Source: Colius striatus | Lineage: Eukaryota; Chordata; Aves; Coliiformes; Coliidae | Assembly (NCBI RefSeq): GCF_028858725.1 | Contig: NC_084766.1 | Location: forward strand, 29,433,001-29,497,000 | DNA length: 64,000 nt | Reading direction: 5' to 3' | Part shown: positions 59,776 to 64,000 of the stretch, in pieces | How positions within the stretch are numbered: position 1 is the first letter of the stretch | Layout of the letters: each line of letters starts with the position of its first letter | Notes under the pieces: model-generated | What the model saw: the letters and a program-made list of their open reading frames with translations, nothing else | Databases searched by the model: none | What the model was told of the DNA's origin: nothing | Position numbers and translations under genes: made by a program

Positions 59776-62700
59776 TTTAAGCCTTTTAAGTACATGATCT
59801 CTAAATACTATTTATTTTTTCATTTTTTTTTAATGTTAATTGTTACCTGAAAGTAGCCAGTGATCTTTAGGCAGTGGTAAAAGGCTTTCCAGATCTTATA
59901 AACAGACTTTGACCTAAATCTATTCCAGTTCATGTGAAACTGTATCTGTGTAAACTCAGCAAATGTATGGTTATCTGCTTGCATTTTTATTCACCCTTAG
60001 GGTTCCATGTACTGGCTCAATGTCAGCCCACCATAAAAAGGAAGGAAAAAAGAAAAAAGGCAGACTTTTTCCTGAAAAAGTTACAGCTGAAGTACAAAGA
60101 ATTTAAGTAGGTGGGGGAAAAGCAAGACTCCAGTGAGACCATATTGCACAGTAATAATTCCTGTTACAAAAATGACTACTACACAGTCAGTGGTGGGAGT
60201 AGGATGGGTATATTCCACAAGAAAAATAACCATCAGATAAAGGAGGTTGCATAGGAGCTGTTCCTATTCTGTTGTGGCAGCACAGAGGCAAACTGTACAA
60301 GTAGCGTTTGTTGTCAATGCAAGAGCCAACATTCCTTCCTTTTAAAGACTCAGACTTGGTACTGATTTTGGTTATTCTGACCTTCAACTTAAAAGAAAAA
60401 AAAAACAACCCAGAGGGAGTGAAGTCATAGATATATAGACAGATAAATTGTACAAAACTTGACTAAACATTTAAACCTTTTTGGCATTTAACAATAGTTT
60501 CAGTTCAGTCAATACTGAAGATATATATTCACATTTCATATCTCCTATAGGTTCTAAGATCATTGTTAAAATGGCAAATGTTGTTAAGCTTTAAAAACAT
60601 TTAAGGAGATAAGGAATGGAATTTCATTTGGTAAAGTTAGCTCTTTTGTGTGTGAAGTACCACCTGAGTGCAGAAGCTCACCTGAACAACTGCTACAGCT
60701 GTGTCAGTTAAATTCTGGTTGCTTTTTGCATATAGTGATACCCTTACCCACACAAATGCTCATATGGCTATAACTACAATGAACAATATTTCTCAAGTGA
60801 CAATGTAGTGGCCTGCATCTTTATGTCCAGAGTCTTCCCTAGCTTTCCAGTTAGAGGTAAAAGTTTAGAGGCTCTACTGTTGCTGTTGGATTATTTTGAT
60901 TTGTATAGCAAAGCATTATTGCTTTGTAATTCCATAGTCATAAACTGTGTGTGGGACAAATGTATATATACTTATAGTTCTACTCCAAAGATATTCTTTA
61001 AAATAGGGAAGCCATCATGCATGCATGTCACTTGTACATGTGCACCCTGCACAGGCAGACGTATGCACCTGTAGTGAAAACCTGATCTTTTTGACAACCT
61101 CGCAACTTTTGAAATCAAATTAGTTTTTGCTCTGTGAGTTGTACAGCTCCTTTGAACAAGGCTGTGGAGGATTTGTTTTAATGCACGCAAGGCTGAGCTG
61201 GTTAAGTTTCAGAAGAAAGAAAAATATCTGACCATGTACTCTGACAATCCAATGCTGAGGAAGTATTTTGTGAACAAAAGTTCCTTCCCTGTGCTATTTG
61301 TATAGCTACTGTAACCTTCTTGAAACAAGTAATCAGTCCTCTGCACTGTACTCAAACTGCTGTATTCAGAGGCACTGTTTGTTTTATTCTCTGTTCCTTT
61401 TCTAATAACATCTGATATGGTATTTGCTTGGCTGCTGCTGAATATTAGGCCAGCTTCTTTTCTATAGAGGCAAATTCCACATTCTCTTCAGATTTGTTTT
61501 CACTTGTGTCTCCACCTTAGTGGATTTGTGATGGAAGAAGGTGGAGGCATTGGACATTGGGGAAGGTGCTATAGGAAACAATGTTCTTTTGTCTGTTCTT
61601 TTAAAAATTATTATTATTTGTGACATTCAAGGCCTAAACTGAGTGTTTGTTGAAAGATTAAAAGGTCATATATGTAATTTAGATTCCCTGTAGAAAACTC
61701 GCCCTAATTTCTTAAGAAAAAATTCTTAGGAATTTTTTAATGTCCTTGTGTGGAAGTATGGAGAAAGAAGGAAATTTATGCTTTTCCTTAGAGGGAAGTG
61801 TGAAAGAAGGGAGTTAACATGCTTAATTTGTAATTAACCTAAGGGGTTATGATCGTCTTAAGTGAGATTCCTGAGAGGCTAGGCCAGTGAAACACACCTT
61901 ACCTTCTGGGTTTTACAGTAATGTAGGTATCGCTTACAAAGAATCCTCCCGTGTTTGACCACTAAGATGCAGCTCATAACACAATGTGTGAAGACATATC
62001 CTGGATAAGGGCAACCAAGCAGCAAATTTTTAATGTCAATAAAATTAATTGCTTAACTAGATTCTTCTCTCAGCTGACATCACCTTGATACTCATAGGAA
62101 ATCATGTGTGTCTCTCTCCAGAGATGTTGCTCATCTGTTAACACGTAGGGATAAGAGTGGTGAGTTTCGTGGCATGCCGTTTGTTGGTCCTTCAGCAAGT
62201 CAGTGACTGTTACGGTGGAGGTAATGCACATGATTTTAAGAAAAACCAGTTTGGGGAGCACTAGACTTGGCTGAGTGATTACAAATAAAGGTGCTTTCAG
62301 GAAGTGATTTGGTGAGACTAATAATTCTTGTCTATGGCTGGGGGCTATGAATGAAAGGCATAGTGACTCTTACAGTGCACTGTAAGCATTCATGCCTCTT
62401 TTTTTTTTCGTTTCTTCCTTTACAAACAAAATATTTCTGTATGAAATAAGCTAAAAAGTAGTCTATGGCAGGGAGAAATCTTTCTGTGGATTGCGTTTTA
62501 AGGCATGTGATGGAAATTCAGCCTGACATCAGCTCTGCTTTTTTAATAAACATGCTTTCTCACCTGGAAGTCTTTAGATACATCTGGATACCAGCCCTCA
62601 TCAATCTTTCTCAGGTAGAAAACTGTCATTTCTCTATTTACTATGTAATTTGTTCCTCTATTGAAACTTGTACTTCTTAAAGTAGTAGAATTAGATCTGT

Positions 62701-63333
62701 TCTTCCTAGAGCTAGTAGAAGCAATGTCTGCTCAAAATGGCTTACAGCCAGTTGATGAGTGATGTGACTTCATATACATGAGGTGAATGCTGGTTTTGGG
62801 AGGACAGGAGGATGGCTTTAATGCTCCCTACCTTCTCAGTGATTTCTTATTTCAGTCAGGTGAGACTCCTCTACCTGTCACGCAAAAATCAGCAAGCTGT
62901 CATTGTCCTGCTTTTCATAGCAACAGTAATGAAGGTTCTATGCTTGGAACATAGATGTGGGCAGAAAAGAGGGTATCTCACTCTCACTTTGTTGTATTAC
63001 TCACTTGTGCTCATCTAAGTAGAGGTTTGATTTGGTTCTTATTACAAGTTAGAAACATAAAGACTTCAAGCAAAAACAGCAGACAAACTGACCAAAACAC
63101 CCCATCATTTTAACATACTTACTTTTCAGACTAGAGCTGCACTCTCAAGTCTGATAGTGTGTAATTACTATTTTTTTTCCAGATAGAGTGAGGCTCATTT
63201 CTGTTTAATTGCACAATAGGGAGAGACGTGTGCTATGGATAAAACAAAAAAAATATGGAGAAGGTACTGGTTTGACATTGCAATGATTAATTACAGCTCT
63301 TTTCAGATGTCTTCGTTGTTTGCTGAGGGAGTG

Positions 63334-63348
63334 ACACTAGATGGCACT
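63334..63348 (+). promoter_or_regulatory. Candidate CTCF binding site
   Basis: ACACTAGATGGCACT differs from the core consensus form CCACTAGATGGCACT only in its first base. Occupancy is unknown. Confidence 0.45.
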
Positions 63349-63366
63349 GTGTGTTTGCAATGAAAG

Positions 63367-63443
63367 CCTTTTTTTCCTTTCCCCCCCTCCTCTTTTTTAA
63401 TTCCTGTTTCTTTTCTTTTTTTTCTTTTCTTTTTTTTTTTTTT
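63367..63443 (+). repeat. Long interrupted polypyrimidine (T/C) tract
   Basis: About 77 nt almost purely of T and C, broken by 'aa' and one g. It is low-complexity intronic sequence. Confidence 0.85.
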
Positions 63444-63878
63444 GCTTTGGTAGTAACTGAAATTACTGTTTCATGAATAAAATATTTCTGGTGGGATTTG
63501 CATTTCTATATTGGCTGAAGATACTGTGTTGAATGTTTTATTAACCAGCCCAGTGCAACTGTCAGCCTATTAAAGAGATCCAATGGACCCTGTTTAGCTA
63601 AATAAACTAAATAAATCCAATTCGTCAAATTGTGTTCCTGGCTGTTTATTTTCCATTCTTTTGATGTACAGTTTATTTTAAGTTAAAGCCACATAGTTTT
63701 AAAAATTAATGTGAAGATAGAATTTAGTGTTTGAAACATGAGGAGACTAATTGCCATGATCAAAAATAGCTTTCCTTTATGGTGAAGTTGCCATCTGGTA
63801 AATGGTGAACTTTTTATTGGTGATTGAGTAACTGCCCCACGTCAAAAATTAGTTTGGCAAATGAGTAGTTAATGGCTT

Positions 63879-63895
63879 TTTGTTTGTTTGTTTGT
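63879..63895 (+). repeat. (TTTG)n microsatellite
   Basis: About four copies of TTTG. Confidence 0.85.
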
Positions 63896-64000
63896 TGGTT
63901 TTCTGGATTCTGTTGCTTTCATTAAATGAATCTTGAAAAGCACTGCTGTTAAAAGTAGATGTTTCTGCTGATTCAAGAGCTTTGTGCTTTATCTTGATAT

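Larger units (their letters stand above)
56689..64000 (+). other. VTI1A intron 3, incomplete
   Basis: No exon matching the next part of VTI1A was found up to the window end. It contains an A16 run at 59760-59775, a candidate CTCF site near 63.34 kb, a long pyrimidine tract at 63367-63443 and a short TTTG repeat near 63.88 kb. Confidence 0.8.

Overview
The window looks like nuclear DNA of a bird. It holds three spliced vertebrate genes in the conserved order ACSL5 (+), ZDHHC6 (-), VTI1A (+), with introns of 74 nt to more than 7 kb. The interspersed repeats are avian: four CR1 LINE fragments and one solo LTR of the avian ERVL-like kind. The LTR type hints at a neoavian bird, but I cannot name the species. 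Nothing prokaryotic, viral-coding, CRISPR or tRNA/rRNA was seen.

Layout. 1-12.8 kb is intergenic and holds a CR1 fragment (811-1436), a solo LTR (1460-2010) and two striking palindromes (7454-7474, 9007-9040). At about 12.8 kb the + strand changes abruptly from A-rich to T/G-rich, which I read as the ACSL5 transcription start. ACSL5 has 20 coding exons (16615-27526) that join without a frame break into a 683-residue long-chain acyl-CoA synthetase, followed by a 3' UTR of up to about 2 kb. From 29.56 to 32.3 kb there is a tail-to-tail spacer. ZDHHC6 follows on the minus strand with 10 coding exons (43089 down to 32827) and encodes a 406-residue ER palmitoyltransferase. A CpG island (about 42.7-44.0 kb) separates the ZDHHC6 and VTI1A start codons by 711 bp and should act as a shared bidirectional promoter. 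VTI1A contributes only its first three coding exons (88 residues); the window ends inside its third intron.

Function. The genes are not an operon, and each has its own role. ACSL5 activates fatty acids to acyl-CoA. ZDHHC6 transfers palmitate from acyl-CoA onto ER proteins. VTI1A is a Golgi/endosome Q-SNARE. All exon joins were checked by reading frame and splice sites. I found no undescribed biological system. The most useful leads are an apparent strand-composition map of transcription units, a possible divergent transcript upstream of ACSL5, a readable retained intron in ZDHHC6 that would remove its ER signal, candidate CTCF sites, and the two palindromes.
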